Shown piece after piece: positions 13,209 to 19,467 of a DNA stretch of 19,467 nucleotides (the first letter of the stretch is position 1; each line of letters starts with the position of its first letter). The notes beneath the pieces are model-generated. The model saw nothing but the letters and a program-made list of their open reading frames with translations. It searched no databases and was not told where the DNA came from. A program made the position numbers and the translations under genes. The stretch spans positions 1-19,467 of the forward strand of contig DVOM01000023.1 in the NCBI GenBank assembly GCA_018713605.1, in the 5' to 3' direction. Source of the DNA: Scatacola_A faecigallinarum (GTDB lineage: Bacteria; Pseudomonadota; Alphaproteobacteria; RF32; CAG-239).

Positions 13209-13889
13209 ATATTTTTTCAGAAAATCGGCGTCAAAATGTTTTTCATACATGCGGTGCCGTTCGGCATAATAGCTTTCGGTATAACGGCTGGAAACGCCGG
13301 TACGATAGAATCCGGCCACGATAACGGGCAAATGTTTGAAACGGCAGCCGTTTTCTTTATAAACCAGCCATTTTTCCACATCGGCAAAAATCGGAAATTT
13401 TTCATCATAACTGCCGAACCGTGCAAAAAGGCTGCGCCGGATAAAGGCAGACTGATGGTTTATGGTATTACCGATAAAAAACTCTTTCGACAGCGAATTC
13501 GGACAGGAAACAATTTCGGAAGAACCGTCTTCGTTAATATACTGCGTATCGCCGTAAACAACCTCATTTTCGCCGTTCAGATAAGGTTCAATCAGCCGAA
13601 GGATTTCCGGGTGAAAAAACACGTCGCCGGCATTCATAAAAATAAGATATTCTCCCCGCGCCCTTGCTATGCCCTTGTTCATGGCGTCATAAATTCCATT
13701 ATCCTTTTCGGAAACAAAAAGCGTCATTTTATCAGCAAACTCTCGTAGCGTTTCGATACATTTTCCGGCGGAACCGCCGTCAATAACCAGCCATTCATAA
13801 TTTTTACAGGTTTGTTCTAAGATGCTGTTGCAAGTACGTTTGACCTCCGGTTCATTGTAGCAAACGGTAATCACTGAAATTTTCGGCAT
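13203..13889 (-). CDS. family 2 glycosyltransferase (WcaE-like group)
   Basis: A 228-residue GT2 enzyme. PKISVITVCYNEPEVKRTCNSI starts the fold. WLVIDGGSAGKC (33-44) is the nucleotide-binding DGGS loop. SEKDNGIYDAMNKGIARARGEY (60-81) is the strongly conserved helix of this subgroup, and FMNAGD (84-89) replaces the common DXD. GNTINHQSAFIRRSLF follows and is typical of colanic-acid-like transferases. It probably builds a surface polysaccharide from a nucleotide sugar. I chose ATG 13889 because GAGGAG lies 6 bases upstream; the longer frame to 14063 runs backwards into the acetyltransferase gene and adds unconserved sequence. It is the last gene of the parE operon, 10 bases after its neighbour's stop. 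Confidence 0.88.
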   Translation of the reverse strand: MPKISVITVCYNEPEVKRTCNSILEQTCKNYEWLVIDGGSAGKCIETLREFADKMTLFVSEKDNGIYDAMNKGIARARGEYLIFMNAGDVFFHPEILRLIEPYLNGENEVVYGDTQYINEDGSSEIVSCPNSLSKEFFIGNTINHQSAFIRRSLFARFGSYDEKFPIFADVEKWLVYKENGCRFKHLPVIVAGFYRTGVSSRYTESYYAERHRMYEKHFDADFLKKYL

Positions 13890-13899
13890 GACGACTCCT

Positions 13900-14370
13900 C
13901 TACGAATCACCCGGAAAACGGTTGCGGCAACCGCTGAGGCAGCCCCGGCTCCAAACCAGCAGGACTTCCGGTTCTTGGGTTTGTTCATTGACGCTTTCTG
14001 CAACAATCTTGAATCCGCAGCGACGGTAAAAACACAGCGCGCCCGCATTCCGGATATAGGCATGGAGACTCAGACGGGGCCGCCGCCGGCGGACATATTC
14101 CAGCAATCTGAGGCCAATGCCTTTTCCCTGGCAATCTTCACGGACAAAAAGCGCGCCGACATAATCCCCGTTCAGCAGACTGATAAATCCCTTAATCTGA
14201 TGCTTATCGCAGAAAACAAAGGTTTCAGCGGCAGGCAACAGCTCAGTTCTGACCATCTCCGCACAATTTTCCCAGAAGCACCGAGGAATGAAAGAATGCG
14301 CCGCCGCGTTCTCCCTGAACCACAGCGACATGATTTTATCCGTATCGGCAGGAACGGCTCGGCGAATCAC
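13900..14370 (-). CDS. GNAT family N-acetyltransferase (YjaB-like)
   Basis: A 156-residue acetyltransferase. IRRAVPADTDKIMSLWFRENAAAHSFIPRCFW (split at 2-33) resembles the N terminus of YjaB/PhnO-like GNAT proteins. GALFVREDCQGKGIGLRLLEYV (72-93) holds the acetyl-CoA loop QGKGIG, and RNAGALCFYRRCGFKIVAE (107-125) is the standard C-terminal motif. It starts at GTG 14370, two bases after the parE stop, with no separate ribosome binding site, so it relies on coupling to parE translation. The last 15 residues (RGCLSGCRNRFPGDS) look like an unconserved tail. The substrate is unknown. Confidence 0.82.
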   Translation of the reverse strand: MIRRAVPADTDKIMSLWFRENAAAHSFIPRCFWENCAEMVRTELLPAAETFVFCDKHQIKGFISLLNGDYVGALFVREDCQGKGIGLRLLEYVRRRRPRLSLHAYIRNAGALCFYRRCGFKIVAESVNEQTQEPEVLLVWSRGCLSGCRNRFPGDS

Positions 14371-14372
14371 GG

Positions 14373-16361
14373 TTAAATATCCAAATCATCAACAAACTTG
14401 GCGCGCTCAATGATAAATTTGAAGCGCATTTCCGGATTTTTACCCATTAGGCGTTCAACCTGACGGCGAGTTTCAAAGGCTTCTTCTTTGCCCTCTTCTG
14501 TGTTGCAGGAAGGAATCAAGACCTTCAGCAGCAGGCGCTTTTTCTTGTCCATCGTCGTTTCTTTCAGCTGTTGGGCGCTCATTTCGCCCAAGCCTTTAAA
14601 GCGGCTGATTTCGACCTTTTGATTACCCTTGACTTCCCTTTTGAGGATTACATCTTTATCATCATCGTCCAGAGCATAGAAATTTTTGTTGCCGACAACA
14701 ATTTTATACAGTGGCGGCGTTGCGATATACAAATGTCCATTTTCAATCAGCTTCGGCATTTGCTGATAGAAGAACGTCATCAGCAACGAAGCAATGTGCG
14801 CACCGTCAACATCCGCATCGGTCATAATGATGATTTTTTCGTAACGCAGGTTTTCTTCCCGGTAGTTTTCCTTGATGCCGCAACCCAGTGCCTCAATCAT
14901 GTCCTTGATTTCCTGATTCTGGGTAATCTTGTCAAGCGAAGCGCTGGCTACGTTTAAAATTTTGCCGCGCAAAGGCAAAATCGCCTGGGTCATGCGATCG
15001 CGCCCCTGTTTGGCGGAACCGCCCGCCGAATCGCCCTCGACGATAAAGATTTCGGTATTTTCGGCCGCGGCCTGCGAACAGTCGGCCAGTTTGCCGGGCA
15101 GGCGCAGTTTTTTGGTCGGCGATTTGCGGTTTTGAATTTTTTCTTCTTTTTTCTTTTTACGGCTTTCGGCGCGCTCAACCACATATTCAATCAGCGCAGC
15201 GGCATTTTCCTTGTCGGAGCTGAGCCAATGGTCAAACGAATCCTTGACGGCCTGCTCCACCAAACGAACCGCCTTGGTCGAGGTCAGCTTGTCCTTGGTC
15301 TGCCCCTGAAACTGAGGATCGCGGATAAAAACCGACAGCATGACGCAGGCATCGCTCAAAAAGTCCTCGGCCGTAACCTGAGACACCTTTTTGATATTGG
15401 CCATTTCGCCGTATTCTTTCAGGCTGCGAATCAATGCCGAGCGAAAACCAAGTTCATGCGTGCCGCCGTCGGGCGTAATGACCGTATTGCAGTAGGAATA
15501 GCAGAAACCGTTTTCATCTTCGGGCCAGGTTACCGACCATTCGACCCGTCCCTCGTCATTCGCCAGTTCGGCATCTCCGGAAAAGGCCATGCGGTTGACG
15601 GTCGGACGAGCGCCGACCTGATAATTTAAGAAATCGAGCAAACCGTTGGGATAATGCAGTTCGGCCTCCTGCGGGGTCTGGTCGCCTTCGCTGAGAATTT
15701 CGGGCGCACATTTCCAGTTGATGTGAATGCCTTTGAACAAAAAGGCCTTGGAACGCGCCATACGGTAAACCCGGTTCGGATTCAGGGTTGAATTGCCGTT
15801 AAAAATCTCGGGGTCAGGCAGAAAGGTAACCGAAGTGCCGCGGCGGTTCGGCGCATTGCCGACCAACTCAAGCGGCGTTACCGGCTTGCCTTTTTCGTAA
15901 GCCTGGCGATAAAGTTTTTTGTCACGGGCAATTTCGACGACCAGCGATGAAGAAAGCGCATTGACCACCGACAGGCCGACGCCGTGCAGACCGCCGGAAA
16001 CCTTATAGGCACCGCCGCCAAACTTTCCGCCGGAATGCAACATGGTCAGAATAACCTCAAGCGCCGACAGGTTCGGATATTTCGGGTGCGGGTCAACCGG
16101 AATGCCGCGGCCGTTGTCGGTAACGGTAACGGAACTGTCGGCATTCATACGGACTTCGATACGGTTGGCAAAACCGGCGACTGCCTCGTCCATCGAGTTG
16201 TCCAGAATTTCGGCAACCAAATGGTGCAGCGCCGTGGCATCCGTGCCGCCGATGTACATGCCCGGACGGGCGCGGACCGCCTCCAAACCTTCCAAAACCT
16301 GAATATCCTGCGCCGAATAGGACTGCTGCTGCGGCGCCGTGCTATCAAATAAATCCGACAT
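14373..16361 (-). CDS. parE: DNA topoisomerase IV subunit B
   Basis: A 662-residue type IIA topoisomerase ATPase subunit that works with ParC to unlink daughter chromosomes. The GHKL ATPase domain shows VRARPGMYIGG (29-39), catalytic E51 and N55 in AEILDNSMDEA, TDNGRGIP (81-88) and the Gly-rich SGGLHGVGLSVVNALS. The transducer domain spans about 225-400. The TOPRIM domain has EGDSAGGSAKQGRDR (442-456, E442) and TDADVDGAH (514-522, D515/D517/D519). SRFKGLGEMSAQQLKETTMD closes it. The missing insertion, short length and SAKQGRDR with QLKETTMD mark ParE, since GyrB of this class is near 800 residues. GAGGAAG precedes ATG 16361. It heads an operon with an acetyltransferase and a glycosyltransferase, an arrangement that looks accidental. 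Confidence 0.93.
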   Translation of the reverse strand: MSDLFDSTAPQQQSYSAQDIQVLEGLEAVRARPGMYIGGTDATALHHLVAEILDNSMDEAVAGFANRIEVRMNADSSVTVTDNGRGIPVDPHPKYPNLSALEVILTMLHSGGKFGGGAYKVSGGLHGVGLSVVNALSSSLVVEIARDKKLYRQAYEKGKPVTPLELVGNAPNRRGTSVTFLPDPEIFNGNSTLNPNRVYRMARSKAFLFKGIHINWKCAPEILSEGDQTPQEAELHYPNGLLDFLNYQVGARPTVNRMAFSGDAELANDEGRVEWSVTWPEDENGFCYSYCNTVITPDGGTHELGFRSALIRSLKEYGEMANIKKVSQVTAEDFLSDACVMLSVFIRDPQFQGQTKDKLTSTKAVRLVEQAVKDSFDHWLSSDKENAAALIEYVVERAESRKKKKEEKIQNRKSPTKKLRLPGKLADCSQAAAENTEIFIVEGDSAGGSAKQGRDRMTQAILPLRGKILNVASASLDKITQNQEIKDMIEALGCGIKENYREENLRYEKIIIMTDADVDGAHIASLLMTFFYQQMPKLIENGHLYIATPPLYKIVVGNKNFYALDDDDKDVILKREVKGNQKVEISRFKGLGEMSAQQLKETTMDKKKRLLLKVLIPSCNTEEGKEEAFETRRQVERLMGKNPEMRFKFIIERAKFVDDLDI

Positions 16362-16393
16362 TTCTTCCTCAAATTTTCCTTTACGATGGGCGT

Positions 16394-16422
16394 AAATTAG
16401 CGCAAAAGCGGCAGAAACGCAA
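16394..16422 (-). promoter_or_regulatory. promoter of the parE operon
   Basis: On the minus strand: TTGCGT (16422-16417), a 17-base spacer and TAATTT (16399-16394), 32 bases before the parE ATG. Confidence 0.5.
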
Positions 16423-16502
16423 GCTTTAAGGTCGATTCATAAACAAAAAAAAGACCGGTTTCCCGGCATCGGAAAAAATTTTGCCGCCGCACGCAAAAAA
16501 AG

Positions 16503-16530
16503 CTTGATATTTAGACAAATAGCGTATAAA
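16503..16530 (+). promoter_or_regulatory. promoter of rpsB-tsf
   Basis: CTTGATA (16503-16509) and TATAAA (16525-16530) with a 15-16-base spacer, giving a leader of about 130 bases. The A-rich stretch upstream (16441-16500) shows nothing else that I recognise. Confidence 0.5.
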
Positions 16531-16536
16531 AGAAAG

Positions 16537-16669
16537 CTTGGAAAACATATGTTTTCTGTAATTTCGCACGCAGATAAGGCGGAATGCGGCGTTCGCGTTT
16601 CGCTCCGGTGCCGCGAGAGCGGTTTTTAGAATCTGCGGAGGTTTAACTGGAAAAATAAGGACATTTATA
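16537..16669 (+). promoter_or_regulatory. structured 5' leader of rpsB
   Basis: The leader begins with a perfect 16-bp palindrome GAAAACATATGTTTTC (16541-16556). A GC-rich region follows, in which GCGGC (16586-16590) can pair with GCCGC (16610-16614). In other bacteria S2 represses its own operon through the leader; such a role here is inference. The ribosome binding site is AATAAGGACA before ATG 16670. Confidence 0.4.
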
Positions 16670-17473
16670 ATGGCAATTCCACAATTTACATTACGCCAGA
16701 TGGTTGAAGCAGGTGTTCATTTCGGTCACCATGCACGCCGTTGGAACCCGCAAATGGCTCCGTACATCTACGGAAAGAAAGACAACATCCACATCATCGA
16801 CCTGCAGAAAACCTATCCGATGCTGTATACGGCTCTGGCCGCCGCGCGCGACATTGCCGCTCAGGGCGGTAAGGTTCTGTTTGTCGGCACTAAAAGACAG
16901 GCTCAGGACATCGTCAAAGAGAATGCCGAAAGATGCGGACAGTATTATGTCAACCATCGCTGGCTCGGCGGTATGCTTACCAACTGGAAAACCGTATACA
17001 AATCAATTTCCCGTTTGGTCAAACTGAACGAAATGGAAGAAAAAAACGCTTATGAGGGTTACACCAAAAAAGAAATGCTGAACCTGAAAAAAGAGCGTGA
17101 AAAACTGGCCAGCGAACTCAGCGGCATCATGAACATGGGCGGTCAGCCGGATCTGCTGTTCGTCATTGATACGCCGAAAGAAGCCTTAGCCGTTAAAGAA
17201 GCCAAAAAGCTGGGCATTCCGGTTATCGGCATTACCGATACCAACGCCAACCCGAACGACGTTGACTTCCCGGTTCCGGGCAACGACGACGCCATTCGCG
17301 CCATTCAGTTCTACTGCGAACTGGTTTCCGGCGCCGTTCTGGACGGCATGCAGGCCGAAATTGCGGCTCAGGGCGTTAAGGTTGAAGAAGCCGTTGACGC
17401 CGTAGAAGCCAAACCGGCCAAAAAGAGAACTTCCAAAAAAGCCAAAGAGGAAGTTGAAGCCGTTGAAGAATAA
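16670..17473 (+). CDS. rpsB: 30S ribosomal protein S2
   Basis: A 267-residue S2 protein. VEAGVHFGHHARRWNPQMAPYIYG (split around 11-34) and HIIDLQKTYPML are the family signatures. The coiled-coil insertion (about 105-150) contains NLKKEREKLASELSGIMNMG, and PDLLFVIDTPKEALAVKEAKKLGIPVIGITDTNANP (split at 158-195) is the conserved core. The C-terminal 40 residues are a charged Lys/Glu/Val tail, longer than in E. coli but common in alphaproteobacteria. S2 is added late to the small subunit and binds S1. The AAGGACA ribosome binding site is modest. It forms an operon with tsf, 107 bases apart. Confidence 0.97.
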   Translation: MAIPQFTLRQMVEAGVHFGHHARRWNPQMAPYIYGKKDNIHIIDLQKTYPMLYTALAAARDIAAQGGKVLFVGTKRQAQDIVKENAERCGQYYVNHRWLGGMLTNWKTVYKSISRLVKLNEMEEKNAYEGYTKKEMLNLKKEREKLASELSGIMNMGGQPDLLFVIDTPKEALAVKEAKKLGIPVIGITDTNANPNDVDFPVPGNDDAIRAIQFYCELVSGAVLDGMQAEIAAQGVKVEEAVDAVEAKPAKKRTSKKAKEEVEAVEE

Positions 17474-17560
17474 TTGAAAAATATTCTTTCAAAATAAAGT
17501 CTGAAACTTTATGCGGCGATATTTGTTTTTTAATGAATATCGCCGCAATGGTTTAAAAAT
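17474..17560 (+). promoter_or_regulatory. intercistronic hairpins between rpsB and tsf
   Basis: Three stems in a row: TTGAAA/TTTCAA just after the stop, ATAAAGT/ACTTTAT, and a long GCGGCGATATT (17513-17523) with AATATCGCCGC (17536-17546). The loop of the last holds T6, and no T run follows the stem. It may act as a partial terminator or RNA-processing site that sets the S2 to EF-Ts ratio. Confidence 0.55.
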
Positions 17561-17580
17561 TGTGATGAGGAAAAAAACAA

Positions 17581-18507
17581 ATGACAGAAATTACTGCCCA
17601 AATGGTTAAAGATTTAAGAGAAAGCACCAGTGCCGGCATGCTGGACTGCAAAAAAGCCCTGACCGAAACTAACGGCGACATGGAAGCCGCCGTTGACTGG
17701 CTGCGCAAAAAAGGCCTGGCTTCGGCTGCCAAAAAGGCCAGCCGCATTGCGGCCGAAGGTCTGGTTGCGGTTGCCGTTGACGGCAACAAAGGCGCCGTTG
17801 TCGAAGTAAACTCCGAAACCGACTTTGTCGCCAAGAACGACATGTTTCAGGAATATGTTGCCGATGCCGCTCTGGTTGCTTTGATGCACAACGGCGAAGT
17901 CTGCGACATGAAGACTTTTCAGTGCCCGAAAGTTCACAAATCCTTTGAAGAACGCCTGACCGACCTGATTGCGAAAATCGGCGAAAACATGAACCTGCGC
18001 CGCGCCGCCATGCTGGAAGTCAGCAACGGCGTTATCGCCTCTTACGTTCACAACGCCTGCAAACCGAATCTGGGCAAAATCGGCGTTCTGGTCGCTCTCG
18101 AATCGAACGGCGACAAAGCCAAACTGCAGGAACTCGGCAAACATATCGCCATGCACGTTGCCGCTTCGAATCCACAGTTTCTGACAATTGCCGACGTCGA
18201 CCAGGCTTCGATCGATCACGAGAAAGCCATTTTCTCCGAACAGGCCAAAGCTTCCGGCAAGCCTGAAAACATCATTGAAAAAATGGTTGAAGGTCGTATC
18301 AAAAAATATTTTGACGAAGTCGTTCTGGAAGAACAGGCTTACATTATGGATCCGGACAAAAAGGTTAAACAGATTGTTGCCGACGCGGCCAAAGAAATGG
18401 GTGCCGACATTAAACTGAAAGCTTTTGTCTGCTTCCGTCTGGGCGAAGGTTTGGAAAAGCGCAATGAAGATTTCGCTGCCGAAGTCGCTTCCCAGCTGAA
18501 GAAGTAA
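17581..18507 (+). CDS. tsf: elongation factor Ts
   Basis: A 308-residue nucleotide exchange factor for EF-Tu. The N-terminal UBA-like domain (ITAQMVKDLRESTSAGMLDCKKAL) is followed by the core with SETDFVAKN (78-86), whose D81-F82 pair displaces the Mg2+ and helix in EF-Tu. The two dimerisation-like subdomains and the C-terminal module follow at full length. A GATGAGG ribosome binding site lies about 10 bases upstream of ATG 17581. It is followed by a strong terminator. The pyrH and frr genes that usually come next in proteobacteria are absent here. Confidence 0.97.
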   Translation: MTEITAQMVKDLRESTSAGMLDCKKALTETNGDMEAAVDWLRKKGLASAAKKASRIAAEGLVAVAVDGNKGAVVEVNSETDFVAKNDMFQEYVADAALVALMHNGEVCDMKTFQCPKVHKSFEERLTDLIAKIGENMNLRRAAMLEVSNGVIASYVHNACKPNLGKIGVLVALESNGDKAKLQELGKHIAMHVAASNPQFLTIADVDQASIDHEKAIFSEQAKASGKPENIIEKMVEGRIKKYFDEVVLEEQAYIMDPDKKVKQIVADAAKEMGADIKLKAFVCFRLGEGLEKRNEDFAAEVASQLKK

Positions 18508-18522
18508 GTTCGTATCTTTTTG

Positions 18523-18551
18523 AACACCCCGGATTTCCGGGGTGTTTTTTT
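18523..18551 (+). terminator. terminator of rpsB-tsf
   Basis: AACACCCCGG (18523-18532) pairs with CCGGGGTGTT (18537-18546) around ATTT, followed by a T run. Confidence 0.95.
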
Positions 18552-18586
18552 ATGTTTTTTAGATGGGACAAAAATAAACATACGTC

Positions 18587-18655
18587 CATTATTGGTTGAC
18601 AGAAAAATTTGCAGCCTCATTAATGGTTGACTCTTTCTCCGAATCAGTTTATGCT
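18587..18655 (+). promoter_or_regulatory. promoter of the Cys-rich gene with a direct repeat over its -35
   Basis: TTGACT (18627-18632), a 17-base spacer and TATGCT (18650-18655). The sequence CATTAATGGTTGAC covering the -35 is repeated 31 bases upstream as CATTATTGGTTGAC (one mismatch), exactly three helical turns away. The upstream copy contains TTGACA. This looks like a pair of sites for an activator or a duplicated promoter. Confidence 0.55.
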
Positions 18656-18817
18656 AATTTACAGGTGTGGATGTTTAACCGTGGCGGAGTATCGCCGGCG
18701 GATATGTGTCGGAAGAATCGATTCAGGATTATCTTTTCTCTCATTCTGCCATATTTTCGGGCAAATTTTCCTCACCTGTTTAACGGGCTTTGGTTTTAAC
18801 TGTCGTGAGGTGATACT
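18656..18817 (+). promoter_or_regulatory. long untranslated leader of the Cys-rich gene
   Basis: About 155 bases with no convincing frame. ACAGGTG (18661-18667) is the inverse of CACCTGT (18773-18779), so the leader could close into a large loop. I recognise no riboswitch. The ribosome binding site is GTGAGGTGAT before ATG 18818. Confidence 0.3.
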
Positions 18818-19467
18818 ATGATGAAGAAATCTGTTTTACTTATCTCTTTACTGTCGGGAACGGCACTTGCTCTTTCTGACGCAGCAGTTGCCTCAGGCAT
18901 TTATGCAACACACACACGCACACCCCGGCCAGAGCCCGTCTCTTTTGCCGATATGGCTCATGCCTACAAGACGGCTTCCGTGTGTTTTCTTGGCACCGAT
19001 AACTGCGGCGATGCGGGTTTTGATTCCGGAAACGGCGATTACAAAATTGATACGGAGCAACAGTGCAAAAACGAAGGTTTTGTCAGACTGAACTGCTCCT
19101 CCTTACAGGAAATTGACGGAGCCTGTCCATATAACACGGCTTACGGCAAAAGCTGCAAATGCGTCGAAACGCTGATTTCCTGCCCAACGCCGCAAATCGG
19201 CTCCGGAGAAAGCTGCGAAGGCAAATACGTATCCTGCAAATGTCCGGCCGGGGTCGTCGAAGGGCAATACGGCTGTAAGGAATATTATGCCGCCCCTTGC
19301 GAAACAGTATGTAAGAAAGCTTATGCCGACAACTGTCATAACCGCAGTTCGGTTTCAACGCCTTACGGCTGTGCCGAGTACTGGCCGGACTGTTCCGGTA
19401 AATGCAAAACGGCTTATAACGACAACTGCCGAAACCGGATTGAAGTTTCTCATCCATACGGCTGCGA
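18818..19467 (+). CDS. secreted cysteine-rich repeat protein (5' part; runs off the window)
   Basis: The first 216 residues of a longer protein; no stop occurs before the window edge. Residues 1-26 are a signal peptide (MMKKSVLLISLLSGTALALS then DAAVAS). The mature part has 20 cysteines in about 190 residues. FADMAHAYKTASVCFLGTDNCGDAGF begins the mature region. From C161 a 31-residue repeat appears: CKKAYADNCHNRSSVSTPYGC (165-185) then CKTAYNDNCRNRIEVSHPYGC (196-216). The cysteines 165/196, 173/204 and 185/216 are all 31 apart. The spacing suggests a disulfide-knotted extracellular rod or adhesin. Similar Cys-rich PYGC repeats are, to my memory, frequent in uncultured gut alphaproteobacteria, but no function is established. 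It has its own promoter and GAGGTG ribosome binding site. Confidence 0.8.
   Translation, partial: MMKKSVLLISLLSGTALALSDAAVASGIYATHTRTPRPEPVSFADMAHAYKTASVCFLGTDNCGDAGFDSGNGDYKIDTEQQCKNEGFVRLNCSSLQEIDGACPYNTAYGKSCKCVETLISCPTPQIGSGESCEGKYVSCKCPAGVVEGQYGCKEYYAAPCETVCKKAYADNCHNRSSVSTPYGCAEYWPDCSGKCKTAYNDNCRNRIEVSHPYGC

Noticed and set aside
14373..16361. GyrB instead of ParE
   Set aside because: Length of 662 residues, SAKQGRDR in the TOPRIM motif and the MSDLFD-type N terminus fit alphaproteobacterial ParE; GyrB would be near 800 residues.

Overview
The window looks like a chromosomal segment of an alphaproteobacterium living without oxygen, probably a host- or gut-associated uncultured lineage. 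The ParE, S2 and EF-Ts proteins read as alphaproteobacterial. A HydE-type [FeFe]-hydrogenase maturase points to anaerobic metabolism. The last gene begins a very cysteine-rich secreted repeat protein. The organism assignment is inference from protein character; no rRNA is present.

Layout. 1-1373: two minus-strand genes, an unrecognised 224-residue protein and a secreted double-SH3 protein, each with its own terminator. 1478-2904: an M20 metallopeptidase, then tRNA-Arg(CCT), whose 3' end and terminator are repeated 172 bases downstream. 3001-3899: a membrane-anchored flavodoxin-like protein convergent with a small membrane protein. 3995-5246: a promoter, a 40-residue membrane peptide and hydE. 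5243-6340: a family 2 glycosyltransferase on the minus strand. It is preceded by about 400 bases of non-coding DNA rich in RNA-like folds, one of which would hide the glycosyltransferase ribosome binding site. 6768-8540: tRNA-Ser(GGA) and a polytopic GT-C-like membrane protein. 8566-9006: tRNA-Arg(ACG) on the minus strand, followed by two tandem 166-base units built on its terminator hairpin. 9247-11850: a coiled-coil lipoprotein, an acetyltransferase and a YetF/DUF421 membrane protein. 12002-12649: tRNA-Ala(GGC) and tRNA-Ala(CGC), surrounded by broken tRNA pieces and a duplicated 3' end plus terminator. 12708-16361: an acetyltransferase converging on a minus-strand parE - acetyltransferase - glycosyltransferase operon. 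16670-18507: rpsB-tsf with a structured leader and an intercistronic hairpin. 18818-end: a cysteine-rich secreted protein cut by the window edge.

The most notable signal is a pattern shared by three of the four tRNA loci. The tRNA 3' end and/or its terminator hairpin is duplicated, with 120-200 bases of non-coding, hairpin-rich DNA between the copies. These inserts carry no gene and differ in sequence, but some share modules: a 9-bp hairpin followed directly by TCTGCAA, and a TTCGCTG(T)CGCTCATCG motif. They look like short non-autonomous elements, or remnants of them, that target tRNA 3' ends and rebuild the terminator.
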